Source of the DNA: Alphaproteobacteria bacterium
GTDB taxonomy: Bacteria; Pseudomonadota; Alphaproteobacteria; Micropepsales; Micropepsaceae
Reading direction: 5' to 3'
Assembly (NCBI GenBank): GCA_013389115.1
Contig: JACADY010000076.1
Coordinates: 1-46,173, forward strand
Length of the DNA stretch: 46,173 nucleotides
Part shown: positions 1-9,122 of the stretch, piece after piece
Position numbering within the stretch: position 1 is the stretch's first letter
How the letters are laid out: each line of letters opens with the position of its first letter
Notes under the pieces: generated by a model
What the model saw: the letters and a program-made list of their open reading frames with translations, nothing else
Told to the model about the DNA's origin: nothing
The model's database searches: none
Position numbers and translations under genes: made by a program

Positions 1-25
1 GGCGTCAGGCGGGCATTCTTGTGGA

Positions 26-96
26 TGTCCATTCGGTCCTCCCTTGGACACTGAAGCTTCGCAACCTCAGCTTCCTCGGTCGGGACCGAATGGACA
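26..96. repeat. 14-bp perfect inverted repeat
   Basis: Bases 26-39 (TGTCCATTCGGTCC) are exactly complementary to bases 83-96, with 43 bases between. The pair could form a long hairpin downstream of leuD. There is no T-tract, so I do not call it a terminator. Bases 1-159 hold no gene that I can support. Confidence 0.55.
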
Positions 97-114
97 ACCT
101 ACTGAAAGCTCACA

Positions 115-147
115 TCTAGAGCAACGTGCAAAAAGATGCATGTCCCC
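115..147. repeat. Partial copy of the TAGAGCAACGTG repeat
   Basis: This stretch starts with TAGAGCAACGTG and continues to a GCATGTCCCCG block. That matches the left half of the two complete copies at 41848-41898 and 41911-41986. The right half (the ACGTTGCGAC end) is missing, so this is a truncated copy lying just beyond the 3' end of leuD. Confidence 0.6.
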
Positions 148-159
148 GATCGCACATTC

Positions 160-765
160 TCAAAGCCACGGCTGCGCCAGTTTGCGGCCCTCTTCGAAGG
201 CGTCGATGGCGCCGCCATGGCGCATGGTGAGTCCGATATCGTCCCATCCGTTGAGCAGGCATTGCTTGCGGAAGGGCTCGATATCGAACCGGATCGAGCC
301 CCCGTCAGGCCCGCTGATCTCCTGGTTCGGCAGATCGACCGTGATGACGGCGTTCGACCCGCGCGAGGCGTCATCGAGCAGCTTGTCGATCTCCGCCTGC
401 GGCAGGACGATGGGCAGGATGCCGTTCTTGAAGCAGTTGTTGTAGAAGATGTCGGCAAAGCTGGGCGCGATGATGCAACGAATGCCGAAATCGAGCAGCG
501 CCCAGGGCGCGTGCTCGCGGCTCGACCCGCAGCCGAAATTCGCCCCCGCGATCAGGATCTGCGCCTTGCGATAGGCGGGCTTGTTGAGCACGAAGCCGGG
601 AATTTCCTCGCCCGCCTGCGTATAGCGCATTTCATCGAACAGGTTCTTGCCAAGCCCGGTGCGCTGGATCGTCTTCAGGAATTGCTTGGGGATGATCATG
701 TCGGTGTCGACATTGATCATCGGCAGGGGCGCCGCGACGCCCGTGAGGCGGGTGAATTTATCCAT
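160..765 (-). CDS. leuD: 3-isopropylmalate dehydratase small subunit
   Basis: LeuD pairs with LeuC to isomerise 2-isopropylmalate to 3-isopropylmalate, the second step of leucine biosynthesis, in the cytoplasm. The 201-residue product has the family length. It shows the swivel-domain signature [13 protein letters not shown] at about residues 78-90 and the typical N-terminus [10 protein letters not shown] longer frame runs upstream to 858, but that part translates the 17-bp tandem repeat, so the ATG at 765 is the start. It lies about 160 bp downstream of leuC on the same strand and is probably cotranscribed with it despite the repeat-filled gap. Confidence 0.96.
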   Translation of the reverse strand: MDKFTRLTGVAAPLPMINVDTDMIIPKQFLKTIQRTGLGKNLFDEMRYTQAGEEIPGFVLNKPAYRKAQILIAGANFGCGSSREHAPWALLDFGIRCIIAPSFADIFYNNCFKNGILPIVLPQAEIDKLLDDASRGSNAVITVDLPNQEISGPDGGSIRFDIEPFRKQCLLNGWDDIGLTMRHGGAIDAFEEGRKLAQPWL

Positions 766-796
766 GAGGCATCGCTTTAGCCCAAACGTTGCAAAA

Positions 797-852
797 GGTC
801 GAGGGACGGGAAAGGTCGAGGGACGGGAAAGGTCGAGGGACGGGAAAGGTCG
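797..852. repeat. 17-bp tandem repeat, 3.3 copies, between leuC and leuD
   Basis: Three exact copies of GGTCGAGGGACGGGAAA (797-813, 814-830, 831-847) are followed by a partial GGTCG (848-852). The array lies in the leuC-leuD spacer, about 30 bp upstream of the leuD start. It looks like a recent slippage expansion. Any effect on leuD expression is not shown by the sequence. Confidence 0.9.
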
Positions 853-924
853 CCACAAGGATGAGAGGCCTGACCCGTCGCGACCAAAAAAGGGTGAGGA
901 GGGATCCCTGCCCGCCCCTAGCCC

Positions 925-2328
925 CTACTGATAATCCCTGACATCCGCGAGCCGGCCGGCGATCGCCGCCGCCGCCGCCATGCCCGGGCTCATCAGATGC
1001 GTGCGCCCGCCGCGCCCCTGCCGTCCCTCGAAATTGCGGTTGGAGGTCGAGGCGCAGCGCTCCCCCGGATTGAGCTTGTCGGCATTCATCGCAAGGCACA
1101 TCGAGCAGCCCGGCTCGCGCCACTCGAAGCCCGCTTCCCTGAAGATGCGGTCGAGACCCTCGGCCTCCGCCTGCTCTTTGACGAGGCCAGAGCCCGGCAC
1201 CACCATCGCGCCCACATGCGCAGCGACACGCCGTCCCTTGGCGATGGCGGCCGCGGCCCGCAAATCCTCGATGCGCCCATTGGTGCACGAGCCGATAAAG
1301 ACGCGGTCGATGGCGACCTCCTGCATCGGCGTGCCGGGCCTAAGGCCCATATAGTCGAGTGCCCGCTCCATCCCCGCCCGCCTTTGCGCGTCCGGCTCGT
1401 CGGCAGGATCAGGCACGCGGCCCGAGATCGGCACCACGGTTTCAGGGCTCGTCCCCCAGGTGACGAGGGGCGGGATCGCGCCGGCATCCAGCTCCACAAG
1501 GTGATCGAAGACGGCGCCCGCATCCGAATGCAGCGTCCGCCAGGAGGCAACCGCCTGCTCCCACGCGCCGCCCTTTGGCGCAAGCGGCCGGCCCTTCACA
1601 TAGGCAAAAGTCGTCTCATCGGGCGCGATGAGCCCGGCCCTCGCCCCCGCCTCGATCGACATGTTGCAGATGGTCATGCGCCCTTCCATCGAGAGCGCGC
1701 GAATGGCCGAACCGGCATATTCGATCACATGCCCGGTGCCGCCTGCGGTGCCGATGCGGCCGATGATGGCGAGCACGATGTCCTTGGCGGTCACGCCGAA
1801 GGGCAGCGTTCCCTCGACCGTAATCAGCATGTTTTTCGAGCGCGGCATGATCAGCGTCTGCGTCGCCAGCACATGCTCGACTTCCGAGGTGCCGATGCCG
1901 AAGGCGAGCGCGCCGAACGCGCCATGGGTCGAGGTGTGGCTGTCCCCGCACACGATCGTCGAGCCGGGAAGCGTGAAGCCCTGCTCAGGCCCTACGATAT
2001 GAACGATGCCCTGGCGAATGTCGTCCATGGGCAGATAGGTGATGCCGAACTCACGCGCATTGGCTTCGAGCGTTGCGACCTGCAGCGCCGATTCAGGATC
2101 GGCGATCCCCGCCGAGCGATCGGTTGTGGGCACGTTGTGGTCGGCAACGGCAAGCGTGCGCTGCGGATGGCGCGGTCGCCGCCCCGTCATGCGCAGGCCC
2201 TCGAAGGCCTGCGGACTTGTCACCTCATGCACGAGATGGCGGTCGATATAGATGAGTGGCGTTTCGCCCGGCGCCTCGTGAACGAGATGCGCGTCCCAGA
2301 TCTTGTCGTAGAGCGTTTTCGGCTGCAT
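925..2328 (-). CDS. leuC: 3-isopropylmalate dehydratase large subunit
   Basis: This is the catalytic, [4Fe-4S]-carrying subunit of isopropylmalate isomerase; it works with LeuD in leucine biosynthesis. The product has 467 residues, the usual length. The cluster cysteines appear as SCTNG (Cys348) and the GCSMC pair (Cys408, Cys411). The substrate-loop motif [18 protein letters not shown] is at about residues 127-144. The N-terminus [14 protein letters not shown] is typical. It is the first gene of a leuC-leuD unit and is divergent from the VOC-family gene at 2472, with 143 bp between them. I see no leucine-rich leader peptide in that gap. Confidence 0.97.
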   Translation of the reverse strand: MQPKTLYDKIWDAHLVHEAPGETPLIYIDRHLVHEVTSPQAFEGLRMTGRRPRHPQRTLAVADHNVPTTDRSAGIADPESALQVATLEANAREFGITYLPMDDIRQGIVHIVGPEQGFTLPGSTIVCGDSHTSTHGAFGALAFGIGTSEVEHVLATQTLIMPRSKNMLITVEGTLPFGVTAKDIVLAIIGRIGTAGGTGHVIEYAGSAIRALSMEGRMTICNMSIEAGARAGLIAPDETTFAYVKGRPLAPKGGAWEQAVASWRTLHSDAGAVFDHLVELDAGAIPPLVTWGTSPETVVPISGRVPDPADEPDAQRRAGMERALDYMGLRPGTPMQEVAIDRVFIGSCTNGRIEDLRAAAAIAKGRRVAAHVGAMVVPGSGLVKEQAEAEGLDRIFREAGFEWREPGCSMCLAMNADKLNPGERCASTSNRNFEGRQGRGGRTHLMSPGMAAAAAIAGRLADVRDYQ

Positions 2329-2414
2329 GGCGTCGTGAATACCTTTCGGGCGCGAAACTAAGCATCGCGGCAGCGTGAGGAAAGAGAATTTGTGAGAATC
2401 TTTGATCCGCCGAC

Positions 2415-2443
2415 TTGACTCTTGGCCTCTGATGTTCGCTAAT
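2415..2443 (+). promoter_or_regulatory. Candidate housekeeping-sigma promoter of the VOC gene
   Basis: TTGACT at 2415-2420 is followed after 17 bases by GCTAAT at 2438-2443. Transcription would start near 2450, about 20 bases before the ATG at 2472. The mRNA would carry the ribosome site AAGGGAGA. The -35 matches consensus at five of six positions and the -10 at four. Confidence 0.45.
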
Positions 2444-2471
2444 TGTTCTCATCATCAAGGGAGAGACAACC

Positions 2472-2885
2472 ATGCGACCCGGACACAATCTGGCGGCCTA
2501 TCTGACCATCAAGGATGCGGGGAAGGCGGTGGCCTTCTACGAGCGGGCCTTTGGCGCCGAAGTCGTCGAAAAGCACATGGCTGAGGGCCGCGACCTCATC
2601 ATGCATTGCGAGCTGCGGATCAATGGCGGCCTCGTGATGCTGGCGGACGAGTTTCCCGAATATGGCGATGTGAAAAGCCCACAGGCACTGGGCGGCACGA
2701 CATTCAACCTCTATCTGGACCTGGGCGCGCCGCCCGCGGTCGATGCGCAGATCGAGAAGGCCCGCAAAGAAGGCGCGGCCGTGGTGATGCCGCCTGAGGA
2801 CACGTTCTGGGGCGCGCGCTTCGGCATGGTGCGCGATCCCTTCGGCCATATGTGGGCCTTCAGCGCACCGCTCGCGAAGGGGTGA
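2472..2885 (+). CDS. VOC-superfamily (PhnB/glyoxalase-like) protein
   Basis: The 137-residue product has the two-halved vicinal-oxygen-chelate fold typical of PhnB-like proteins: an N-terminal YLTIKDAGKAVAFYERAFGA segment, a middle INGGLVMLADEFPE, and a C-terminal WGARFGMVRDPFGHMWAFS. Family members include glyoxalases, dioxygenases and antibiotic-binding proteins, and the substrate cannot be read from the sequence. The start is set by a strong AAGGGAGA ribosome site 8 bases upstream. It is a single-gene unit, convergent with rplS and divergent from leuC. Confidence 0.88.
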   Translation: MRPGHNLAAYLTIKDAGKAVAFYERAFGAEVVEKHMAEGRDLIMHCELRINGGLVMLADEFPEYGDVKSPQALGGTTFNLYLDLGAPPAVDAQIEKARKEGAAVVMPPEDTFWGARFGMVRDPFGHMWAFSAPLAKG

Positions 2886-2898
2886 AGGTCTCTTGACT

Positions 2899-2925
2899 GT
2901 CATGGCCCGCGCAGGCGGGCCATCC
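2899..2925. repeat. Short palindromic repeat, type A (copy 1)
   Basis: ATGGCCCGC (2902-2910), a 4-base loop and GCGGGCCAT (2915-2923) form a perfect 9-bp hairpin. Related copies are near 18200, 21146, 21191 and 21238. The rplS reading frame reads into this copy, and its TGA stop lies in the outer part of the palindrome. Confidence 0.75.
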
Positions 2926-3571
2926 ATGCTTCGCCCATAACCCCACCTGGACGCCTCGTGGCGTCCACCCCCCTTAGGGGAGGTGGTTGCCATGAAAATA
3001 CCCTCCCCCATTCGTGGGGAGGGGCAGGGGTGGGGGGGCACCCTGGTACAAACCGGCCTGATCCCTGACAGGCAAGGTTCGTCCGATACGCAGGCGGATC
3101 GCCCCTGCCCGCTTGCTCGCTCGCCGCCTCGGAAGGCTCAGGCGCGACAGGAGCCGCCGCCGGAGCGGCGCCTTTGCCCTTCTTGTCCATCCGCTCGACG
3201 ATGCGGGCGGATTTGCCCTGACGGCCGCGCAGGTAATAGAGCTTCGCCCGGCGCACCTTGCCGCGGCGCACGACCTCGATGGAATCAACGAGCGGCGAGT
3301 GCACCGGGAACACGCGCTCCACGCCTTCGCCATAGGAGATCTTGCGCACGGTGAAGCTCTCATTGAGGCCGAAGCCGTCGCGCGCGATGCATACGCCCTC
3401 GAACGCCTGCACGCGTTCGCGGGTTTTCTGCTGCTTCGTCTTTTCATCGAACGAGACTTCGACGACCTTCACGTTGACGCGCAGCGTGTCGCCAGGCCCG
3501 AACTGGGTCGTTCCGTTCTTGCGCTTGAGGCGGAGGAGCTCTTCCTGCTCGAGCTGTTGAATGATGTTCAT
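2900..3571 (-). CDS. rplS: 50S ribosomal protein L19 with an unusual repeat-encoded C-terminus
   Basis: L19 sits at the 30S-50S interface. Residues 1-129 are a canonical L19: the start [27 protein letters not shown], the [14 protein letters not shown] stretch, and [20 protein letters not shown]. An Ala/Pro-rich tail follows (134-152). The frame then stays open to residue 223. Residues 178-205 are encoded by the type D repeat and 217-222 by the type A palindrome. L19 is usually about 115-150 residues, so the last 70 are anomalous. Either a native stop was lost and the frame ran into repeats, or there is a sequence error. It is the last gene of the ffh-rpsP-rimM-trmD-rplS run. Confidence 0.92.
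   Translation of the reverse strand: MNIIQQLEQEELLRLKRKNGTTQFGPGDTLRVNVKVVEVSFDEKTKQQKTRERVQAFEGVCIARDGFGLNESFTVRKISYGEGVERVFPVHSPLVDSIEVVRRGKVRRAKLYYLRGRQGKSARIVERMDKKGKGAAPAAAPVAPEPSEAASEQAGRGDPPAYRTNLACQGSGRFVPGCPPTPAPPHEWGRVFSWQPPPLRGVDATRRPGGVMGEAWMARLRGP
2949..3040. repeat. Composite palindromic repeat, type D (copy 1)
   Basis: Several hairpins follow one another: GACGCC/GGCGTC at 2950-2965, CCCC/GGGG near 2971-2980, and CCCTCCCC/GGGGAGGG at 3001-3023. The AGGGGAGGTG...CAATGAAAA...CCCTCCCC arrangement recurs at 33161-33230. This copy lies inside the extended rplS frame and would encode its residues 178-205. Confidence 0.7.
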
Positions 3572-3598
3572 GGGTCTTCTCCTTCGAATAGGGTGAAA

Positions 3599-4309
3599 TC
3601 AGTGTCCGTGCGGGCGGCTCTGATAGGCCGCCCAGAGATCGGGCCGCCTGGCCCGGGTGATGTCTTCGGCCCGCGCGCGCCGCCATTTGGCGATTTGGGC
3701 GTGATGGCCGCTCATGAGCACGCTGGGAATTTCAAGCCCCTCCCAGAGTTGCGGCCGCGTATAGTGGGGATATTCCAGAAGCCCGCCCTCAAAGCTCTCC
3801 TCCGCGAGCGAAGCGGCATCCCCGACAACGCCGGGAAGCAGCCGCACGGCGGCGTCGAGCAGCGCCATCGCCGCAATTTCGCCGCCCGAGAGCACGAAAT
3901 CGCCAAGGCTGACTTCTTCGATCGGCCGGCGTTGAAGCAGCCGCTCATCGATGCCCTCGAACCGCCCGCAAAGGAGGATGACGCCCGGCCCACGCGCAAG
4001 CGTGCTCACCCGCGCCTGTGTCAAACGCTCACCGCGCGGCGAGAGATAGAGGAGGGGCCGCCCCTGAGGCTCGCCCGCCATCGCCGCGTCGACCGCGCGG
4101 GAGAGCACATCGGCGCGCATCACCATGCCCGCCCCGCCCCCCGCCGGCGTGTCATCGACGGTGCGGTGCCGGTCGCTCGAATAGTCGCGGATGTCGACGG
4201 TATCGAGCGACCACACACCCTTCGCCAGCGCCGTGCCGACGAGCGAGTGCGCAAGAGGTCCCGGGAACATGGCGGGAAGGATGGTCAGGACGCTGGCGGC
4301 AAAGCCCAT
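3599..4309 (-). CDS. trmD: tRNA (guanine37-N1)-methyltransferase
   Basis: TrmD makes m1G37 in tRNAs that read CNN and GGG codons, which prevents +1 frameshifting. The product is about 236 residues. It carries the SPOUT trefoil-knot motifs [22 protein letters not shown] and [14 protein letters not shown], and the C-terminal [18 protein letters not shown] place the start at the ATG at 4309, giving [15 protein letters not shown] as in the family. A GTG one codon earlier (4312) is also possible. Either start overlaps the rimM stop, so translation is coupled. Confidence 0.96.
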   Translation of the reverse strand: MGFAASVLTILPAMFPGPLAHSLVGTALAKGVWSLDTVDIRDYSSDRHRTVDDTPAGGGAGMVMRADVLSRAVDAAMAGEPQGRPLLYLSPRGERLTQARVSTLARGPGVILLCGRFEGIDERLLQRRPIEEVSLGDFVLSGGEIAAMALLDAAVRLLPGVVGDAASLAEESFEGGLLEYPHYTRPQLWEGLEIPSVLMSGHHAQIAKWRRARAEDITRARRPDLWAAYQSRPHGH

Positions 4310-4812
4310 CACGCCACCTCCTTGGGCACGTGCACGCGCACGAACCCGCCTTCAAGGTCGACGATCGGCACCGCCGCATCGGTGAAGGGCAGCAGCAAGG
4401 GCTTCTCCCCCTCCCGCGCGATTTCGATCACATCGCCTGCGCCGAAATCATAGACGGCCGCGACCCGCCCGATCTCGGCCCCTTCATCGTCCCGCGCGCG
4501 AAGGCCGATGAGATCGGCGTGGTAGTATTCCGCTTCGCCCGCCTCGGGCAGTGCCGCGCGCGCGACATAGAGCTTGAGGCCCTCGATCGCTTCGGCGGCA
4601 TTGCGGTCATCGACGCCCTCGAATCGCGCCAGCAGCGCGCCGGGGCCCGTGCGCAACCGCTGGAAGCTGAGCATGCGTCCATCCTCGGCCATCACCGGTC
4701 CATAGCTCGCAAGCGCAAAGGGATCGGCGGTGAAGGACTTCACCTTCACCTCTCCTTTGAGCCCGTGAGCCTTCGTGATCTGGCCCACAAGAATGCGCGT
4801 GCTCGGGTCCAT
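4309..4812 (-). CDS. rimM: Ribosome maturation factor RimM
   Basis: RimM assists maturation of the 30S head domain by binding S19. The 167-residue product begins with the family signature [22 protein letters not shown]. It has an N-terminal RimM barrel (about 1-85) and a C-terminal PRC-barrel that starts near [10 protein letters not shown] and ends [16 protein letters not shown]. Its stop overlaps the trmD start. rpsP lies 21 bases upstream. The genes are in the standard bacterial order. Confidence 0.95.
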   Translation of the reverse strand: MDPSTRILVGQITKAHGLKGEVKVKSFTADPFALASYGPVMAEDGRMLSFQRLRTGPGALLARFEGVDDRNAAEAIEGLKLYVARAALPEAGEAEYYHADLIGLRARDDEGAEIGRVAAVYDFGAGDVIEIAREGEKPLLLPFTDAAVPIVDLEGGFVRVHVPKEVA

Positions 4813-4833
4813 GGCGGTGCTGACCAGGAAGGA

Positions 4834-5199
4834 TTAGCCGTTCTGCGCCGCTGCGGCCTCTTCGGCCGCCTTCGCGGCTGCCGCCAGGCGCTCTTGCGCC
4901 TTCGCCTTGGGCTTTGATTGCCCCGGCTGCTCGCGATAGGAGAACGCGCTCACAAGCCCGGCATCTGCCAGGAAGCGATGCACCCGGTCCGTCGGCTGCG
5001 CACCCTTTTTCAGCCACTCACCGGCCTTCGCCGCATCGAATTTGAGGCGGTCCTTGTGGTCGCGCGGCAGAAGCGGGTTGTAATAGCCCAGCTTCTCGAT
5101 GAAGCGCCCGTCGCGCGGGCTGCGCGCATCGGCGACGACAATCGCATAGACGGGCCGCTTTTTGGTGCCGCCCCGCGCCAACCTGATTTTCAATGCCAT
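4834..5199 (-). CDS. rpsP: 30S ribosomal protein S16
   Basis: S16 is an early-assembly protein of the small subunit. The sequence opens with [24 protein letters not shown] and contains the diagnostic LGYYNPL motif near residue 38. The core covers about 80 residues. A C-terminal Lys/Ala-rich tail takes it to 121 residues, a common feature in alphaproteobacteria. It lies between ffh and rimM on the same strand. Confidence 0.96.
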   Translation of the reverse strand: MALKIRLARGGTKKRPVYAIVVADARSPRDGRFIEKLGYYNPLLPRDHKDRLKFDAAKAGEWLKKGAQPTDRVHRFLADAGLVSAFSYREQPGQSKPKAKAQERLAAAAKAAEEAAAAQNG

Positions 5200-5255
5200 T
5201 CGCTCTTCCTCTTCATTGATCCGTTTAAAGATGATCCGTGTACGGATGGTATAGT

Positions 5256-6653
5256 TCAGCGCCGCCCGCCGGGCGGAAATCCCGGCGGCAGCTTCATGCC
5301 CGGCGGCATCATGCCGGGCATCAGACCCCCGGCAAGCTTGCCAAGCAGCCCCTTGTTCTTCGACATCGCCTTCATCATGTCGGCCATCTGGCGATGCATT
5401 TTCATCAGCTTGTTGACGTCCGAGACATCGACACCGGCGCCCGCCGCGATCCGCTTGCGCCGCGAGGCGTTGAGGAGCTCGGGCTTCTTGCGCTCTTTTT
5501 TCGTCATGGAGGTGATGATCGCTTCCTGGCGCTTCAGCATCCGGTCATCGAGCCCGGCTTCGGAGAGCTGATCCTTCACCTTGCCGACCCCGGGCAGCAT
5601 CGAAAGCACGCCCTGCATGCCGCCCAGCTTGCGCATCTGCCGCAGCTGCTCGGCCAGGTCGTCGAGATCGAATTCGCCGCGCTTCATCTTCGCGGCCATC
5701 TTCTCGGCCTTTTCGGCATCGAGCGTTTCGGCCGCCTTCTCAACGAGGCTGACGACATCGCCCATGCCCAGAATGCGGCCCGCGATGCGCTTGGGATGGA
5801 ATTCCTCGATCGCGTCCAGTTTTTCGCCAACGCCGATAAGCTTGATGGGCGCGCCCGTGACGCTGCGCATCGACAGCGCCGCACCGCCGCGTCCATCGCC
5901 GTCCATGCGGGTAAGGACGATGCCGGTGATGCCGACGCGCTCGGCAAAGGTCTTGGCGATCTGCACCGCGTCTTGACCCGTCAGGCAGTCGGCGACGAGC
6001 AGCGTCTCATGCGGATGGGCGATGTCGCGCACCGCGATCATCTCGGCCATCAGCGCTTCATCGATGTGAAGCCGGCCCGCCGTATCGAGCATGACGACGT
6101 CATAGCCGCCGAACTTCGCCGCCGTGATCGCGCGTTTGGCGATGTCGGCGGGCATCTGGTTGGCGATGATGGGCAGCGTCGCGACGCCCGCCTGTTCGCC
6201 AAGGATCTTCAGCTGCTCCTGCGCGGCCGGGCGGCGCGTGTCGAGCGAGGCCATCAGTACTTTTTTCTTCTCGCGCGTCTGCAGGCGCAGCGCGATCTTG
6301 GCCGTCGTCGTCGTCTTGCCTGAACCCTGCAACCCCGCCATCATCACGCAGACAGGCGCTGGCGCATTGAGATCGATGCTGTGGGATTCGCTGCCCAGCA
6401 TGTCGACAAGCGCATCGTGCACGATCTTGACGACCTGCTGGCCGGGCGTGATCGAGCGCAAAACCTCCTGCCCGACCGCCTGCTCCTGCACCTTGGCGAT
6501 GAAATCCTTGACGACGCCAAGCGCCACGTCGGCCTCGAGCAGGGCGACGCGCACCTCGCGCATCGCCTCCACCACGTCGGAATCGGTCAGCGCTCCGCGC
6601 CCGCGCAGGCGGTCGAAGACGCCGGTCAGCCGATCCGAGAGCGACTCGAACAT
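5256..6653 (-). CDS. ffh: Signal recognition particle protein Ffh
   Basis: Ffh is the SRP54 GTPase. With SRP RNA it binds signal sequences on ribosomes and docks on FtsY, which is also encoded here. Residues 1-85 are the N domain. The G domain has the P-loop GLQGSGKTT (107-115), [20 protein letters not shown] and [11 protein letters not shown]. The methionine-rich M domain starts near 325, and the tail is Gly/Pro/Met rich ([15 protein letters not shown]). I start at [11 protein letters not shown] (465 residues); an in-frame ATG lies three codons upstream. It heads the rpsP-rimM-trmD-rplS run. I could not find an SRP RNA gene nearby. Confidence 0.97.
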   Translation of the reverse strand: MFESLSDRLTGVFDRLRGRGALTDSDVVEAMREVRVALLEADVALGVVKDFIAKVQEQAVGQEVLRSITPGQQVVKIVHDALVDMLGSESHSIDLNAPAPVCVMMAGLQGSGKTTTTAKIALRLQTREKKKVLMASLDTRRPAAQEQLKILGEQAGVATLPIIANQMPADIAKRAITAAKFGGYDVVMLDTAGRLHIDEALMAEMIAVRDIAHPHETLLVADCLTGQDAVQIAKTFAERVGITGIVLTRMDGDGRGGAALSMRSVTGAPIKLIGVGEKLDAIEEFHPKRIAGRILGMGDVVSLVEKAAETLDAEKAEKMAAKMKRGEFDLDDLAEQLRQMRKLGGMQGVLSMLPGVGKVKDQLSEAGLDDRMLKRQEAIITSMTKKERKKPELLNASRRKRIAAGAGVDVSDVNKLMKMHRQMADMMKAMSKNKGLLGKLAGGLMPGMMPPGMKLPPGFPPGGRR

Positions 6654-6771
6654 GGGTCCCATCCTTCATGGCAAACGCAAAACGCCCCAGGGGGCGCAAC
6701 CGCGCTGCCTGGGGGCGATCCTTGGGGCCACATCCCAAGGACCGGAGGGAATGGTTCTCTCCGGAGCGACG

Positions 6772-6827
6772 GGAATAAAGCCCGGGGGGCGCCGATGTCA
6801 ATTGGGGGGCTTGGACGCGCCCCCCGG
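6772..6827 (-). terminator. Candidate terminator of the S9 peptidase gene; possible ffh promoter within
   Basis: On the minus strand, just past the peptidase stop, 6827-6817 and 6792-6782 form an 11-bp GC stem (CCGGGGGGCGC with its complement). GCTTTATT follows. That resembles a Rho-independent terminator, though the T-tract is short and the loop is 24 bases. The loop contains a perfect TTGACA (6801-6796), which could be the -35 of the ffh operon. No good -10 follows it. Two further small hairpins lie at 6720-6740 and 6742-6764, in the possible ffh leader. Confidence 0.45.
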
Positions 6828-6834
6828 CGCCCCC

Positions 6835-8967
6835 TCAGCCCCCGGCGCCCATCAGCTGCCGGCGCAGATAGACATATTGCAGCGCGAGCTGCTTTGCGCG
6901 CTGGTCGAGATTGGCCGCCGCCGAGTGTCCGCCCTCGATGTTCTCGTAATAGAGCATCGGCTTGCCGAGGGACTCCATCAACGCCGCCATCTTGCGCGCA
7001 TGGGCGGGGTTGACCCGGTCGTCTTTGGTGGAGGTGAGGAACAGCACGCGCGGATAGGACTTGTCGCCCGATAGGTTCTGGTAGGGCGAATATTTTTCGA
7101 TCGCTGCACGCATCGCGGGGTCTTCCGGATCGCCATATTCGGCGATCCAGCTCGCCCCCGGCGGCAGCTTCGTATAGCGCAGCATGTCGAGCAGCGGCAC
7201 CGCGCAGATGACGGCATGATAGAGTTCCGGGCGCTGCGTGAAGGCAACGCCGACGAGAAGTCCGCCATTCGAGCCACCCGAGATGCCCAGCTTCTGGGGA
7301 GAACTGAGGCCGCGCGCGATGAGGTCCTGCGCCACGGCCGCGAAATCGTCATAGGCCCGCTGCCGGTTGACGCCCCGCGCCGCCTCGTGCCAGGCCGGCC
7401 CGAACTCGCCGCCGCCACGAATATTGGCAACCGCATAGGCGCCGCCTTCTTCCAGCCACAGCTTGCCCGCCGTCGACCAGTACCAGGGGTTCATCGACAC
7501 CTGGAACCCGCCATAGCCGTAGAGCAGCATCGGCATCGGCCCCGACTTGTCCCCATGGCGCACGACGAAATAGGGGATCTTGGTGCCATCCGTCGACACC
7601 GCCTCGAATTGCTCGGTGACGTAACCATCGGCGTTGAACCGCGCGGGCAGCGACTTGATGACCGACGGCGCGGTGTCAAGCCCGGGCGCGAACGATAACT
7701 GTCCCGGCACCAGGAAGCTCTCGAAATTGATCATGAAGAAGGACGCCTCGGGGCTGGTCCCAAGGACGCTGGCCGAGCCGTTGTCGGGAACCGCGATGTC
7801 TTGCGGCGTCCAGCTTTTCGCGCCCGCGTCATAGGTGAGGGCGCGCACCCGCCCGCGCACATTGTCGAGCATGGTGACGATGACGGCATCGCGCGTGATG
7901 GCCACGTCCTCCACGGCCTCGCGCGGGCCACGCGCGATGAGGAGATCGGCCGCGACCGTGCCGCTCTTCGCCCAGTCCTGAAGCCCGAAGGCGATCAGCG
8001 CGCCTTGGGCGTAGGTTGTTTCCTTCTCGCCGCTCGTCAGCGCCACGGTCCAGTCCGCCCGCAACCGGACGATCAGCTTGCCCTTGTGATAGCCAAGAAG
8101 CTCCGCCGAAAGCGGCAAGGGAATCTGGCGCGCGGGATTTTCGCCATCGACGAGGTAATACTCGCTGTCGAAGAAGGTGACGGCCCGGTTGATGATGGAG
8201 ATCTGCCCCGTCGCATCCTCGAACGTGCTCGGCCAGACGCCCGTATCGGTGGTCTTGCCCTCAAGCAGCACTGGCGCCTGCTCGAGCGGCGTCCCCCGCC
8301 GCCACAACTTGGTGATCCGGGGATAGCCGGACGTCGTCAGCGCGCCCTCGCCGAAATCGGTGCCGACAAGGATCGTGTCCGCATCGACCCAGGAGGTGCC
8401 GCTCTTGGCTTCCTTGAGGAAGAACCCGTCGGGCACGAATTCCTTGCGCTCCGTGTCGAATTCGCGCTGCTCTGACGCATCCGAGCCGCCGCGCGAGAGC
8501 GTCACGAGGCAAAGGCGATTGTCCGGCCCCAGGCAATCAGCGCCCTTGAACACCCAGGTCTCGTTCTCAGCCTTTGAGAGTGCATCGAGATCGAGCACGG
8601 TTTCCCATTGGGGCTCGGCGCTGCGATAGCCATCAAGGCTTGTCCGCCGCCAAAGACCCTGCACATGGATCGCATCCTGCCAGAAATTATAGACATAGCC
8701 GTTCTTGGCATCGACCATGGCGGGATAGGGGATGCGGTCCTCGGCCTTGAGGATCTGTGCCGCATCGGCAAGATAGCGCGCATAGTGGGGATCGGCCTCA
8801 AGCTCGCCCAGGGACTTGGCGTTCTCGCTCCTCACCCAATCGAGGGCCTTTTCGCCCTCGACCTCTTCCAGCCACAAAAAGGGATCATCGCGCGTTGCGG
8901 CAAGACTGACTGTCATCGAGATGGCTGAAATCCCCAAAAGACTGGCCGCAATGATGCGCTTGAGCAT
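6835..8967 (-). CDS. Exported prolyl-oligopeptidase-family S9 peptidase
   Basis: The 710-residue protein has an N-terminal signal peptide (MLKRIIAASLLGISAISMTVSLAATR), so it should act in the periplasm. An N-terminal beta-propeller region (about 30-430) starts with the family signature DPFLWLEEVEGEKALDWVRSEN. The C-terminal alpha/beta-hydrolase domain has the nucleophile motif GGSNGG (Ser566), the acid in TSTKDDRVNP (Asp649/650) and the histidine in EGGHSAA (His681). The triad is therefore complete. The family cleaves after proline in short peptides. The substrate here is unknown. It is a monocistronic minus-strand gene, divergent from dapF. Confidence 0.93.
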   Translation of the reverse strand: MLKRIIAASLLGISAISMTVSLAATRDDPFLWLEEVEGEKALDWVRSENAKSLGELEADPHYARYLADAAQILKAEDRIPYPAMVDAKNGYVYNFWQDAIHVQGLWRRTSLDGYRSAEPQWETVLDLDALSKAENETWVFKGADCLGPDNRLCLVTLSRGGSDASEQREFDTERKEFVPDGFFLKEAKSGTSWVDADTILVGTDFGEGALTTSGYPRITKLWRRGTPLEQAPVLLEGKTTDTGVWPSTFEDATGQISIINRAVTFFDSEYYLVDGENPARQIPLPLSAELLGYHKGKLIVRLRADWTVALTSGEKETTYAQGALIAFGLQDWAKSGTVAADLLIARGPREAVEDVAITRDAVIVTMLDNVRGRVRALTYDAGAKSWTPQDIAVPDNGSASVLGTSPEASFFMINFESFLVPGQLSFAPGLDTAPSVIKSLPARFNADGYVTEQFEAVSTDGTKIPYFVVRHGDKSGPMPMLLYGYGGFQVSMNPWYWSTAGKLWLEEGGAYAVANIRGGGEFGPAWHEAARGVNRQRAYDDFAAVAQDLIARGLSSPQKLGISGGSNGGLLVGVAFTQRPELYHAVICAVPLLDMLRYTKLPPGASWIAEYGDPEDPAMRAAIEKYSPYQNLSGDKSYPRVLFLTSTKDDRVNPAHARKMAALMESLGKPMLYYENIEGGHSAAANLDQRAKQLALQYVYLRRQLMGAGG

Positions 8968-9122
8968 GAATACCCCTCAATTTGAACCGATCGCCCCCGC
9001 CATGACCTTTACCCTTATCAAAAGGAAAAGCGCACACGCAAATGCGCAGCACTCACAGTGCCGTGATGGCTGACCCCGCCACAAGCTGGCGCGAGGCGTC
9101 CATCCCGCTTATATAGCCCAGC

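Noticed and set aside
136..2361. Long plus-strand open frames at 136-780 and 997-2361
   Set aside because: They lie opposite leuD and leuC, which have complete family motifs. High GC makes antisense frames open by chance.
2329..2471. Leucine attenuator/leader peptide upstream of leuC
   Set aside because: I looked for a short leucine-rich ORF and competing hairpins on the minus strand and found neither.
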